Below are positions 1-10,126 of a DNA stretch of 64,000 bases, one piece after another (position 1 is the first letter of the stretch; each line of letters begins with the position of its first letter). A program made the position numbers and the translations under genes. The notes under the pieces were generated by a model that worked only from the letters and a program-made list of their open reading frames with translations, made no database searches and was not told where the DNA came from. Origin of the DNA: Micromussa lordhowensis (lineage: Eukaryota > Cnidaria > Anthozoa > Scleractinia > Lobophylliidae); NCBI GenBank assembly GCA_964020085.1, contig OZ026599.1, forward strand, positions 31,179,125-31,243,124, read 5' to 3'.

Positions 1-1526
1 TGCCATCCACACATCAATACGAGTAATCCTTACAATCAACCAATCAATAACAGAAACCCTTACAATGAACTGAACAACTAGGGCAATCCTGACCATCAAC
101 CGATCAATGAAGGTAATCTTTAGTGCAAACTGATCAAAATGGGTAATCTTTGCTAACAACTGATCAATTAGAGTTATCCTTACCATAAACCGATCAATAA
201 GAGTAATCCTTACTATCAATTGATCAGTAAGAGTAATCTTTACTTATCAACTAATCAATAAGAGTAATCCTTACCGTCAAGCGATCAATGAGATTAATCC
301 TTATCATCAACCGATCAATGAGGGTAATCTTTACTGCAAACCGATCAAAACGGGTAATCTTTGCCATCAACCAATCAAAAAGAGAAACCAATTGATAAGG
401 GTAATCCCTAATCGCCCGATCACTAAGTCAGAGTAATCTTTTCCACCAGCCCTTTAATAAAAGTAATCCTCACCATCAGCCAATCAATAAGAGAAATCCT
501 TACCATCAACCAATCAATAAGAGTTATCTTTACCACCAACTGAAGCGATCAATAGGAGTAATCTTTACCACCAACCATAAATAAAGGTAATATTTCCGGT
601 CAACCCATTAATGAGGGTAATCTTCTCTATCGCCCAGTCAACAAGAGTAATCTTTTCCACCAAACCATCAGTAAGGGTAATCTTTACCCCTAGCAATCAA
701 TGAGGGTAATCTTTACAACCAACTGAACTGATCAATAAGAGTAATCTTTACCACCAGCCCATCAATAAGGATATTTACGATCAACCCACTGCTAAGGGTA
801 ATCTTTAGTAGTCGATTTTACCAACCTTTTGATAGGAGTAATCTCTGCCATCTCTCAACAAATCATTAAGGGTTATCTTTACCGCCAACAAATCAATAAG
901 TGTAATTTTTAGTATCAACCCATCAATAAAAGTAATCTTTACCTCAAACTGATCAATAAGGGTTATCTTTTCCATCACCCAATCAATAAGAGTTATCCTT
1001 ACATCAACAAATCAATAAGTAATCCTTACATGAACCGATCAATAAGAGTAATCCTTGCATCAACCGATCAATAAGAGTAATCTTTACTGCCAACCAATCA
1101 ATATGGGTTGTCGTTGCCACGAACTGACCAATAAGAGTAATCCTTACCGTCAATCGATGACTCGGAGTAATCCACTCTCAACCGATCAATAAGAGTAATC
1201 CTTAGATCAAGCAATCAATAGGAGTAATCTTTACTGCCAACGAAGCAATAAGGGTTGTCTTTGCCATGAACTGACCAATAAGAGTAATCCTTACCGTCAA
1301 TCGATGAATAAGAGTAATCCACTCTCAACCAATCAATAAGAATAATCTTTACAATCAACCGATGAATAAGAGTAATCCTTACCCTCTAGCAATCAATAAG
1401 AGTGATCATTACCATCAATTGATCAGTAAGAGGAATCTTTACTAGGAACCAATCAATAATAGTAATCCTTACCATCAAGCGATCAATAGGATTAATCCTT
1501 ATCATAAACTGATAAAGGAGGGTAAT
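1..1526. repeat. 30-bp minisatellite, left part
   Basis: Degenerate tandem repeat of about 30 bp with a core like CAATAAGAGTAATCCTTACC. Units drift by substitution and small indels. Because 30 is a multiple of three, the minus strand stays open over long stretches and translates as a ten-residue repeat rich in I, L, V, D and R. I do not regard that as a gene. The array continues at 14081-17575 and was one block before the BEL/Pao element inserted. Confidence 0.93.
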
Positions 1527-2617
1527 TGTTTTAGTCGGTTGCAGATAGTAATCGTAAAACAAGAAGTTGAAAACAACTTTTAACCGCGCTTTTAAAATTG
1601 AACTGTTTTCTAAGTATTTAGCAACAGCGTTTTGCGAGTAAACATTACCCATTGGAAACAATAGAGATTGCGTGATTCAAAGTAAGCTCAGTGCCTGGAT
1701 TGAAAGAGATTTTATTTCACATTCTTTGCATAGCGTGGTTGCGTGATTGGTAATCGGAGATTTTTGTTTACCTGTAGCTCGAAGGAGAATTGACCTTTCA
1801 AACGAATATATATTTGCAAAGGTTTTGACGAGTGCCGAGGTTATATTTTTTTCCCAGAAAACTCCACCATTGCTTCTGGCGAAGTAAACACGATCTTATT
1901 TATCACCGTAAGGGCATTACAGTAAATACGGTCATATTTATCAGCATCAGCGCATTCCATGGCTGACTACCTTCTTTAGCGCATTGAATATTCCCTTCGA
2001 AAGTGAGCATGCAAGCAAAACAAAAATACAACTCTAGATAATTTCAGCCGTAGTAGCCAGCAACAGGTCCTAAATTACATTCTTACATTATCCTTGCAAA
2101 TGTCTTGACGTCCAACTCCGAGGGATTTTCGCCCAATTATTTCTCCCCGAATATGAATATTCAATTCGCTAACTAGACAAAACTTTTCGGAGGGGAGGTA
2201 TGACGAAAAGAGCTGAGAAATGGCCTGTAATTGGCTGATGATGACATCAGTCGGTGACGACATTTGGCCGAGTGGGAGTTTGGCCTGTGATTGGTTGATG
2301 AAGACATCATCCGCGGAGATCTGCGTCTGGTGACACAAAAACGAAAAAAAAAAAACCCCGTGCAGAGCAAGAACCGCGCTCGGCCCATGGCCGCGCGGTT
2401 AATAACGAAACGAACGACAAATTAGCTGAAACAGTTCCAACTTGTACGTTTATTCTCCTCGCGAAAGGACTGTATGTGAATATATTCTTACGACACGATC
2501 CCGATAATACGACAGAACTGAAACGAAAAGCTCAAAATACAAAATCTCGTATTACATGTCAATTGTTAACTCGGTAACACAACGTGTCACGGTCATGCAA
2601 CTATTAGGGCCTTAACA
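1527..2617 (-). repeat. 3' LTR of the BEL/Pao element (long form, 1091 bp)
   Basis: Begins TGTTTTAGTC and ends CCTTAACA on the plus strand. Its first ~33 bases and last ~215 bases match the other LTR. Between them lie about 840 bp that the other LTR lacks. The extra segment runs roughly 1560-2400 and contains a poly-A run near 2345 and no convincing gene. Confidence 0.92.
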
Positions 2618-2631
2618 TTTTCCCCTCCCGA
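2618..2631 (-). other. Polypurine tract
   Basis: On the minus strand this is an uninterrupted purine run (GGGAGGGGAAAA core) directly abutting the TG start of the 3' LTR. That is where plus-strand priming occurs in LTR retrotransposons. Confidence 0.8.
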
Positions 2632-2709
2632 ATTGAAAAGTGAAACTTACAATTCGTCTATACAAGTAAACTAAAATACATTTAAATCACTGTTCAACGT
2701 TCTCAGGTT

Positions 2710-3603
2710 TTAATCAGTATTTGAGAATTCCAATGGGGAAATTCTTGAAAGAGGTCGCTTGAGAACCTTGTCCCCAACTCGTACATCCACAACTCTCACG
2801 AGCTGGTCACTGCCCGGATAAGTGCGCTCAATACGGCCAACTTTCCACTCTCTCCTAGCTGCACATGGATCGATGACTATTACGACATCGCCAATTTTAA
2901 GGTTTGCCGTAGGGAAGAACCACTTCTGACGATAGCCGATGTGGGGTAGGTATTCTTTCATCCAACGTCCCCACACATGTCGAGTTAATTCTTGCACACG
3001 CCTCCAGCGTTTGCGTGGATTAAATGCTGTACTGTCCACACTTTCGGGAATAAAGTCACCACCAATTTGACCAATTAGGAAGTGATTTGGTGTGAGCACT
3101 GGCTCGTCATTGGGATCATCACTCAATGTGGTCAGCGGTCTTGAGTTCATCAGACTTTCGACTCCAATGAATGTTGTCTGTAACTCTTTGTTGTTGATAT
3201 ATGCATCTTTCAGAACGGCATAAATTGCTCGCTTCGACGATTTGATCATGGATTCAAATACACCTCCAAAATGGGGAGCAGCCGGAGGATTCCAATACCA
3301 AGTGACACCGTGATTTGACGTCATACGCTGGAGCTGATCATGGTTTAGTTGACTGACTAAGTCCCTGATCTCTTTCTCGGCACCCACGAAATTTGTTCCG
3401 TTGTCACTCAGCATTTTCGTCGGCCATCCTCTTCTTGCCGCCATTCGCACGAAAGCGTTGAGAAACGCCCCAGTATCCAATGAAGTCGCCATCTCTAAAT
3501 GGCAGCAGTGTGTTTGCAAACACAAAAACAAACAAGTAACGGTTGGCACGAGATCGTCCACGCCCTTGAACGGTAAGGTATGGTCCTCCAAAGTCAACTG
3601 CAC
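2710..3603 (-). pseudogene. BEL/Pao integrase core and DUF5641 C-terminus
   Basis: A 297-aa open frame holding the 3' end of pol. From about residue 40 it has an rve-type integrase core: an acidic residue in SDNGTNF (second D) and the glutamate in FGGVFESMIK. It is followed by a DUF5641-like tail (WGRWMKEYLPH, ... KIGDVVIV) that ends at a stop near the 3' LTR. The first catalytic Asp (in CAVDFGGP) lies in a different frame in the neighbouring 3404-4267 segment, so a frameshift near 3510 separates D1 from D2. In the family this enzyme inserts the cDNA; this copy could not do so without repair of the frame. Confidence 0.9.
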
Positions 3604-4267
3604 AGTTAGCGAACGATTTTGTTGTCATCTGGAGACGGATCTGTGGCAATGGAGCCATTTGTTGCTGGACTGGCTGGACTCTAAAATGCCTTGCACATTC
3701 ATGACACTCCCTGTTCACCCTTATGACCTCCTCATGGACATGGATAACTAGATACTTCTCCCGCAAATGATTTATGGTGTAGTTCACACCCGTCTGATGG
3801 CCTTCACTTTCGTGATGGTACTTCACAAGTAGTCGGGTGACGTGATTCCTCTTTGGCAAAATAATAGGAAATTTGACATCATCTGGGAGATCATCAGAGT
3901 GCCGCAGCCTCGTGTTGGAACGTAGAGTCCTGTTGATAAGGATCGGAGTGCAAGGGAGCAGAGTGGATTTCCGCGGAAGAGGTTTGTTCTTTGCCAGTGC
4001 CTCGATTTCTTCACTGTATGTTTCATTTTGAGCTTCTCTGATGATTGCTATTTCGGTGGTCATGAGCTCTAGTAGAGTTAGCTCTCCATGTACTCTCTGA
4101 TTTTCAGGCCTACGACAGTTGCTGACGAATCGTTGTACCCAACTTCTGACCCGCACCAATGATAGTCCGACCTCCAACTGTCCTTTGGGTTTCACTTGAT
4201 ACCACTTGGAATATCTGGAGGGTCCTAAATGCCACTCTAATTCTTCAACTTCAGGTTCACTGGCCAA
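3404..4267 (-). pseudogene. BEL/Pao integrase N-terminal part, pol repeat copy A
   Basis: A 287-aa frame with the linker after RNase H and then an H2C2 zinc-binding motif (YHHESEGHQ ... CHECAR) that precedes the integrase core. It ends in the core's first Asp region before running out of frame. This copy keeps an Arg codon (CGA, around 3837) where copies B and C carry TGA, so A is the better-preserved version here. Confidence 0.85.
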
Positions 4268-4381
4268 GCGCTGAATGGCATTGTAGCTTGTTGAGCTCTC
4301 GTCAATCGGTCTGGATGTTAGTTTACGTTCGCATAGCGCTTCACGTGGCGGTTTGTTAAACTTGCGTTCAGGCCACTCTGC

Positions 4382-5365
4382 CTATGGATTGCACAGGAAT
4401 TCAGGCCCGTTCCACCACTTTGTATTGTCGGTCAGCTCTTGCGCAGTCATCCCTCTGGTTCCAAGATCTGCGGGATTCATATCTGTTGGCACATAACGCC
4501 ATTGGTTACGGTTAGATTTTTCGTGGATCTCGCCCACGCGGTGAGCAACAAAGGGTTTATATTCGCGGCTCTGTCCCCTGATCCAATAGCCAACATTCAG
4601 GCTGTCCACCCAGTATGTGACATTGCTGGAGGGGATCTCGAGTGCTGAACAAACTTGATCTGCCAGCTGTACACCGATGAGAGCGCCCATAAGCTCAAGC
4701 CTAGGAATGCTCACAGTCTTTAACGGAGCCAAACGGGTCTTGGATGCGATAAGATGAGTAGTAACACTTCCATCCTTGAATTTGTGTCTACTGTAGACTG
4801 CTGCGGCATACGCTTTCTCGGACGCGTCGGAGAAGGTGTGCAGAGAAATAGAGTTTTCTTCCCTACTTGTGTCTTTTAAACAACGAGGAATCTTGATTTC
4901 TTCAAGGAGGGGCAATTCGCCGAACCAGGTCTTCCATTGTTCTCTTTGCTCAGACGGCAGGACTTCATCCCACTCCAATGCGTCCACCCACGCTTGCTGC
5001 ATGAACAGTTTTGCTTTAACCACGAATGGGGAGAGAAATCCAAGTGGATCAAATAACGTTGCTGTCTTCTTTAGGACGTTCCGCTCGGTGAATTCAAAGT
5101 CCTTCGAAGGAGGCGAATAATGAAACAGGAACTGGTCTTCTCGTGCGGTCCAGGACACACCAAGCGTTTTCGTTACGGGCAATGAGTTCTTCTCTAGATC
5201 AACTTTACAAGCACGGTCTTCTATGGGAACATCTGCTAACACTTCCGTGAGATTCGAAACCCACTTTCTCACGTGGAATCCAGCTTTATCGCCCATCTCT
5301 GTTAACTGGCGTCTTGTTTCTATGGCCTTCTTAATGGAATTTACGGACTGCATGAGATCATCCAT
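4382..5365 (-). pseudogene. BEL/Pao reverse transcriptase C-terminus and RNase H, copy A
   Basis: A 327-aa frame starting at the YMDD active-site strand (residues 1-4 MDDL), through the Pao-type RT thumb, into the RNase H-like domain (TFSDASEKAYAAAVY) and the linker ending NPADLGTRG. The N-terminal half of the RT is in a separate frame (5399-5935). A small deletion/rearrangement near 5390-5400, where copies B and C carry an extra short segment, breaks the joint. This copy lacks the one-base deletion near 4980 that disrupts B and C. Confidence 0.88.
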
Positions 5366-5398
5366 GTAACAATGATTCTTTACTGCACTTGTACTGTA

Positions 5399-5935
5399 CT
5401 AATCTTGGTGGATTTCTGTGTGTTTCTGCCAAGTAAATTGCGCACAAAATGGGCAGTAGCAGCCACCAAACATGAAGCGAAGAAACTCGTACACTTTGGG
5501 TTCTTTGTTAATCTCCATATTTCTCCGAAGAAAACGATGCATCGGTCGGTCTTCTGGAAATAACACCAGCTGGTGGTACATTTGACTGATGTCTCCAACG
5601 AGAGCCACCCATTCCTTTCTAAACTTCACAAGGATGTCAAAGACGTCACTTTGAAGTTTCGGTCCGGTTAGGGCTTCAGTATTCAAACTCTTCCCCTCAA
5701 AAGGTGCTGAACCGTCGAAAACTATTCGCACTTTGGATGTTGCTTTCTCCGGTCGCACGAATGGAAAATGAGGAAGGAGCCACTGACATTCGGGCGCTCG
5801 CTCATCATCACGAACACGGCGAATACACTTCTTATCCAAGTAGTCGTCAATTACCAGTTGATAGGCCACGGCTACTTCTTTATCCTTCATTAGTCTTCGC
5901 TCGATGGACACCAATCTTTTCCCTGCCATCGGCAC
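5399..5935 (-). pseudogene. BEL/Pao reverse transcriptase N-terminal half, copy A
   Basis: A 178-aa frame covering RT fingers and palm: a VRIVFDGSA motif, the LVGDISQMYHQ catalytic Asp strand, and FGGCYCPFCAQF. The frame stops before YMDD. Upstream, the sequence (5966-6100) runs into the junction with the next tandem copy, so the protease that should precede it is missing. Confidence 0.85.
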
Positions 5936-6083
5936 ATTATTCGGTAGTTGTGGTCTTTCATCTCTCTACGGCATGGCTACTTCGTAATGTTGGCCATTAA
6001 ATTTCAAAGACTTATTGACTTTATCCCATGCCAACTTGTCTTCCGGTGTCAGCTGCGGGCCGGTTGGGATAATTCCAATGCTT

Positions 6084-6959
6084 TCAAGATCCCAAAAACA
6101 GGTAACGCTTGGCACAAGATCGTCCACGCCCTTGAACGGTAAGGTATGGTCCTCCAAAGTCAACTGCACAGTTAGCGAACGGTTTTGTTGTCATCTGGAG
6201 ACGGATCTGTGGCAATGGAGCCATTTGTTGCTGGACTGGCTGGACTCTAAAATGCCTTGCACATTCACGACACTCCCTGTTCACCCTTATGACCTCCTCA
6301 TGGACATGGATAACTAGATACTTCTCCCGCAAATGATTTATGGTGTAGTTCACACCCATCTGATGGCCTTCACTTTCGTGATGGTACTTCACAAGTAGTC
6401 AGGTGACCTGATTCCTCTTTGGCAAAATAATAGGGAATTTGACATCATCTGGGAGATCATCAGAGTGCCGCAGCCTCGTGTTGGAACGTAGAGTCCTGTT
6501 GATAAGGATCGGAGTGCAAGAAAGCAGAGTGGATTTCCGCGGAAGAGGTTTGTTCTTCGCCAGTGCCTCGATTTCTTCACTGTATGTTTCATTTTGAGCT
6601 TCTCTGATGATTGCTATTTCGGTGGTCATGAGCTCTAGTAGAGTTAGCTCTCCATGTACTCTCTGATTTTCAGGCCTACGACAGTTGCTGACGAATCGTT
6701 GTACCCAACTTCTGACCCGCACCAATGATAGTCCGACCTCCAACTGTCCTTTGGGTTTCACTTGATACCACTTGGAATATCTGGAGGGTCCTAAATGCCA
6801 CTCTAATTCTTCAACTTCAGGTTCACTGGCCAAGCGCTGAATGGCATTGTAGCTTGTTGAGCTCTCGTCAATCGGTCTGGATGTTAGTTTACGTTTGCAT
6901 AGCGCTTCACGTGGCGGTTTGTTAAACTTGCGTTCAGGCCACCTGCCTATGGATTGCAC
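6084..6959 (-). pseudogene. BEL/Pao integrase N-terminal part, copy B
   Basis: Same segment as 3404-4267, split into two frames (6399-6959 and 6084-6392) by a TGA after the KRNQVT motif. The H2C2 motif is still readable. Downstream it is cut at the repeat junction near 6100, so no integrase core follows. A one-base deletion at about 6943 also fuses it to a different upstream frame. Confidence 0.83.
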
Positions 6960-7555
6960 AGGAATTCAGGCCCGTTCCACCACTTTGTACTGTCGGTCAG
7001 CTCTTGCGCAGTCATCCCTCTGGTTCCAAGATCTGCGGGATTCATATCTGTTGGCACATAACGCCATTGGTTACGGTTAGATTTTTCGTGGATCTCGCCC
7101 ACGCGGTGAGCAACAAAGGGTTTATATTCGCGGCTCTGTCCCCTGATCCAATAGCCAACATTCAGGCTGTCCACCCAGTATGTGACATTGCTGGAGGGGA
7201 TCTCGAGTGCTGAACAAACTTGATCTGCCAGCTGTACACCGATGAGAGCGCCCATAAGCTCAAGCCTAGGAATGCTCACAGTCTTTAACGGAGCCAAACG
7301 GGTCTTGGATGCGATAAGATGAGTAGTAACACTTCCATCCTTGAATTTGTGTCTACTGTAGACTGCTGCGGCATACGCTTTCTCGGACGCGTCGGAGAAG
7401 GTGTGCAGAGAAATAGAGTTTTCTTCCCTACTTGTGTCTTTTAAACAACGAGGAATCTTGATTTCTTCAAGGAGGGGCAATTCGCCGAACCAGGTCTTCC
7501 ATTGTTCTCTTTGCTCAGACGGCAGGACTTCATCCCACTCCATGCGTCCACCCAC
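6947..7555 (-). pseudogene. BEL/Pao RNase H segment, copy B
   Basis: A 202-aa frame with the RNase H-like domain (FSDASEKAYAAAVY; VTYWVDSLNV) and NPADLGTRG. Its start is an artefact of a one-base deletion in the RT/RNase H connection (near 7540) that shifts the frame from the RT segment at 7441-8505. Confidence 0.82.
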
Positions 7556-8505
7556 GCTTGCTGCATGAACAGTTTTGCTTTAACCACGAACGGGGAGAGA
7601 AATCCAAGTGGATCAAATAACGTTGCTGTCTTCTTTAGGACGTTCCGCTTGGTGAATTCAAAGTCCTTCAAAGGAGGCGAATAATGAAACAGGAACTGGT
7701 CTTCTCGTGCAGTCCAGGACACACCAAGCGTTTTCGTTACAGGCAATGAGTTCTTCTCTAGATCAACTTTACAAGCACGGTCTTCTATGGGAACATCTGC
7801 TAACACTTCCGTGAGATTCGAAACCCACTTTCTCACGTGGAATTCAGCTTTATCGCCCATCTCTGTTAACTGGCATCTTGTTTCTATGGCCTTCTTAATG
7901 GAATTTACGGACTGCATGAGATCATCCATGTAACAATGATTCTTTACTGCACTTGCAGCCAACGGGTACGAATCTTGGTGGATTTCTGCATGTTTCTGCC
8001 AAGTAAATTGCGCACAAAATGGGCAGTAGCAGCCACCAAACACGAAGTGAAGAAACTCATACACTTTGGGTTCTTTGTTAATCTCCATGTTTCTCCGAAG
8101 AAAACGATGCATCGGTCGGTCTTCTGGAAGTAACACAAGCTGGTGGTACATTTGACTGATGTCTCCAACGAGAGCCACCCATTCCTTTCTAAACTTCACA
8201 AGGATGTCAAAGACGTCACTTTGAAGTTTCGGTCCGGTTAGGGCTTCAGTATTCAAACTCTTCCCCTCAAAAGGTGCTGAACCGTCGAAAACTATTCGCA
8301 CTTTGGATGTTGCTTTCTCCGGTCGCATGAATGGAAAATGAGGAAGGAGCCACTGACATTCGGGCGCTCGCTCATCATCACGAACACGGCGAATACACTT
8401 CTTATCCAAGTAGTCGTCAATTACCAGTTGATAGGCCACGGCTACTTCTTTATCCTTCATTAGTCTTCGCTCGATGGACACCAATCTTTTCCCTGCCATC
8501 GGCAC
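7441..8505 (-). pseudogene. BEL/Pao reverse transcriptase, copy B
   Basis: A 354-aa frame with a complete-looking Pao RT: VRIVFDGSA, LVGDISQMYHQ, FGGCYCPFCAQF, and the YMDD strand in HCYMDDLMQS. It shifts out of frame just before RNase H. The protease/gag part is absent because the segment begins at the tandem junction near 8670. Confidence 0.86.
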
Positions 8506-8653
8506 ATTATTCGGTAGTTGTGGTCTTTCATCTCTCTACGGCATGGCTACTTCGTAATGTTGGCCATTAAATTTCAAAGACTTATTGACTTTATCCCATG
8601 CCAACTTGTCTTCCGGTGTCAGCTGCGGGCCGGTTGGGATAATTCCAATGCTT

Positions 8654-9403
8654 TCAAGATCCCAAAAACAGGTAACGCTTGGCACAAGATCGTCCACGCC
8701 CTTGAACGGTAAGGTATGGTCCTCCAAAGTCAACTGCACAGTTAGCGAACGGTTTTGTTGTCATCTGGAGACGGATCTGTGGCAATGGAGCCATTTGTTG
8801 CTGGACTGGCTGGACTCTAAAATGCCTTGCACATTCACGACACTCCCTGTTCACCCTTATGACCTCCTCATGGACATGGATAACTAGATACTTCTCCCGC
8901 AAATGATTTATGGTGTAGTTCACACCCATCTGATGGCCTTCACTTTCGTGATGGTACTTCACAAGTAGTCAGGTGACCTGATTCCTCTTTGGCAAAATAA
9001 TAGGGAATTTGACATCATCTGGGAGATCATCAGAGTGCCGCAGCCTCGTGTTGGAACGTAGAGTCCTGTTGATAAGGATCGGAGTGCAAGAAAGCAGAGT
9101 GGATTTCCGCGGAAGAGGTTTGTTCTTCGCCAGTGCCTCGATTTCTTCACTGTATGTTTCATTTTGAGCTTCTCTGATGATTGCTATTTCGGTGGTCATG
9201 AGCTCTAGTAGAGTTAGCTCTCCATGTACTCTCTGATTTTCAGGCCTACGACAGTTGCTGACGAATCGTTGTACCCAACTTCTGACCCGCACCAATGATA
9301 GTCCGACCTCCAACTGTCCTTTGGGTTTCACTTGATACCACTTGGAATATCTGGAGGGTCCTAAATGCCACTCTAATTCTTCAACTTCAGGTTCACTGGC
9401 CAA
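8654..9403 (-). pseudogene. BEL/Pao integrase N-terminal part, copy C
   Basis: Third copy of the linker plus H2C2 segment (frames 8969-9403 and 8654-8962). It is nearly letter-for-letter like copy B, including the same TGA, and is cut at the same junction. Copies B and C therefore share a history that A does not. Confidence 0.83.
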
Positions 9404-9517
9404 GCGCTGAATGGCATTGTAGCTTGTTGAGCTCTCGTCAATCGGTCTGGATGTTAGTTTACGTTTGCATAGCGCTTCACGTGGCGGTTTGTTAAACTTG
9501 CGTTCAGGCCACTCTGC

Positions 9518-10126
9518 CTATGGATTGCACAGGAATTCAGGCCCGTTCCACCACTTTGTACTGTCGGTCAGCTCTTGCGCAGTCATCCCTCTGGTTCCAA
9601 GATCTGCGGGATTCATATCTGTTGGCACATAACGCCATTGGTTACGGTTAGATTTTTCGTGGATCTCGCCCACGCGGTGAGCAACAAAGGGTTTATATTC
9701 GCGGCTCTGTCCCCTGATCCAATAGCCAACATTCAGGCTGTCCACCCAGTATGTGACATTGCTGGAGGGGATCTCGAGTGCTGAACAAACTTGATCTGCC
9801 AGCTGTACACCGATGAGAGCGCCCATAAGCTCAAGCCTAGGAATGCTCACAGTCTTTAACGGAGCCAAACGGGTCTTGGATGCGATAAGATGAGTAGTAA
9901 CACTTCCATCCTTGAATTTGTGTCTACTGTAGACTGCTGCGGCATATGCTTTCTCGGACGCGTCGGAGAAGGTGTGCAGAGAAATAGAGTTTTCTTCCCT
10001 ACTTGTGTCTTTTAAACAACGAGGAATCTTGATTTCTTCAAGGAGGGGCAATTCGCCGAACCAGGTCTTCCATTGTTCTCTTTGCTCAGACGGCAGGACT
10101 TCATCCCACTCCATGCGTCCACCCAC
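9518..10126 (-). pseudogene. BEL/Pao RNase H segment, copy C
   Basis: A 202-aa frame matching 6947-7555, with the same one-base deletion separating it from the RT frame. RNase H-type DAS and VDS motifs are present. Confidence 0.82.
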
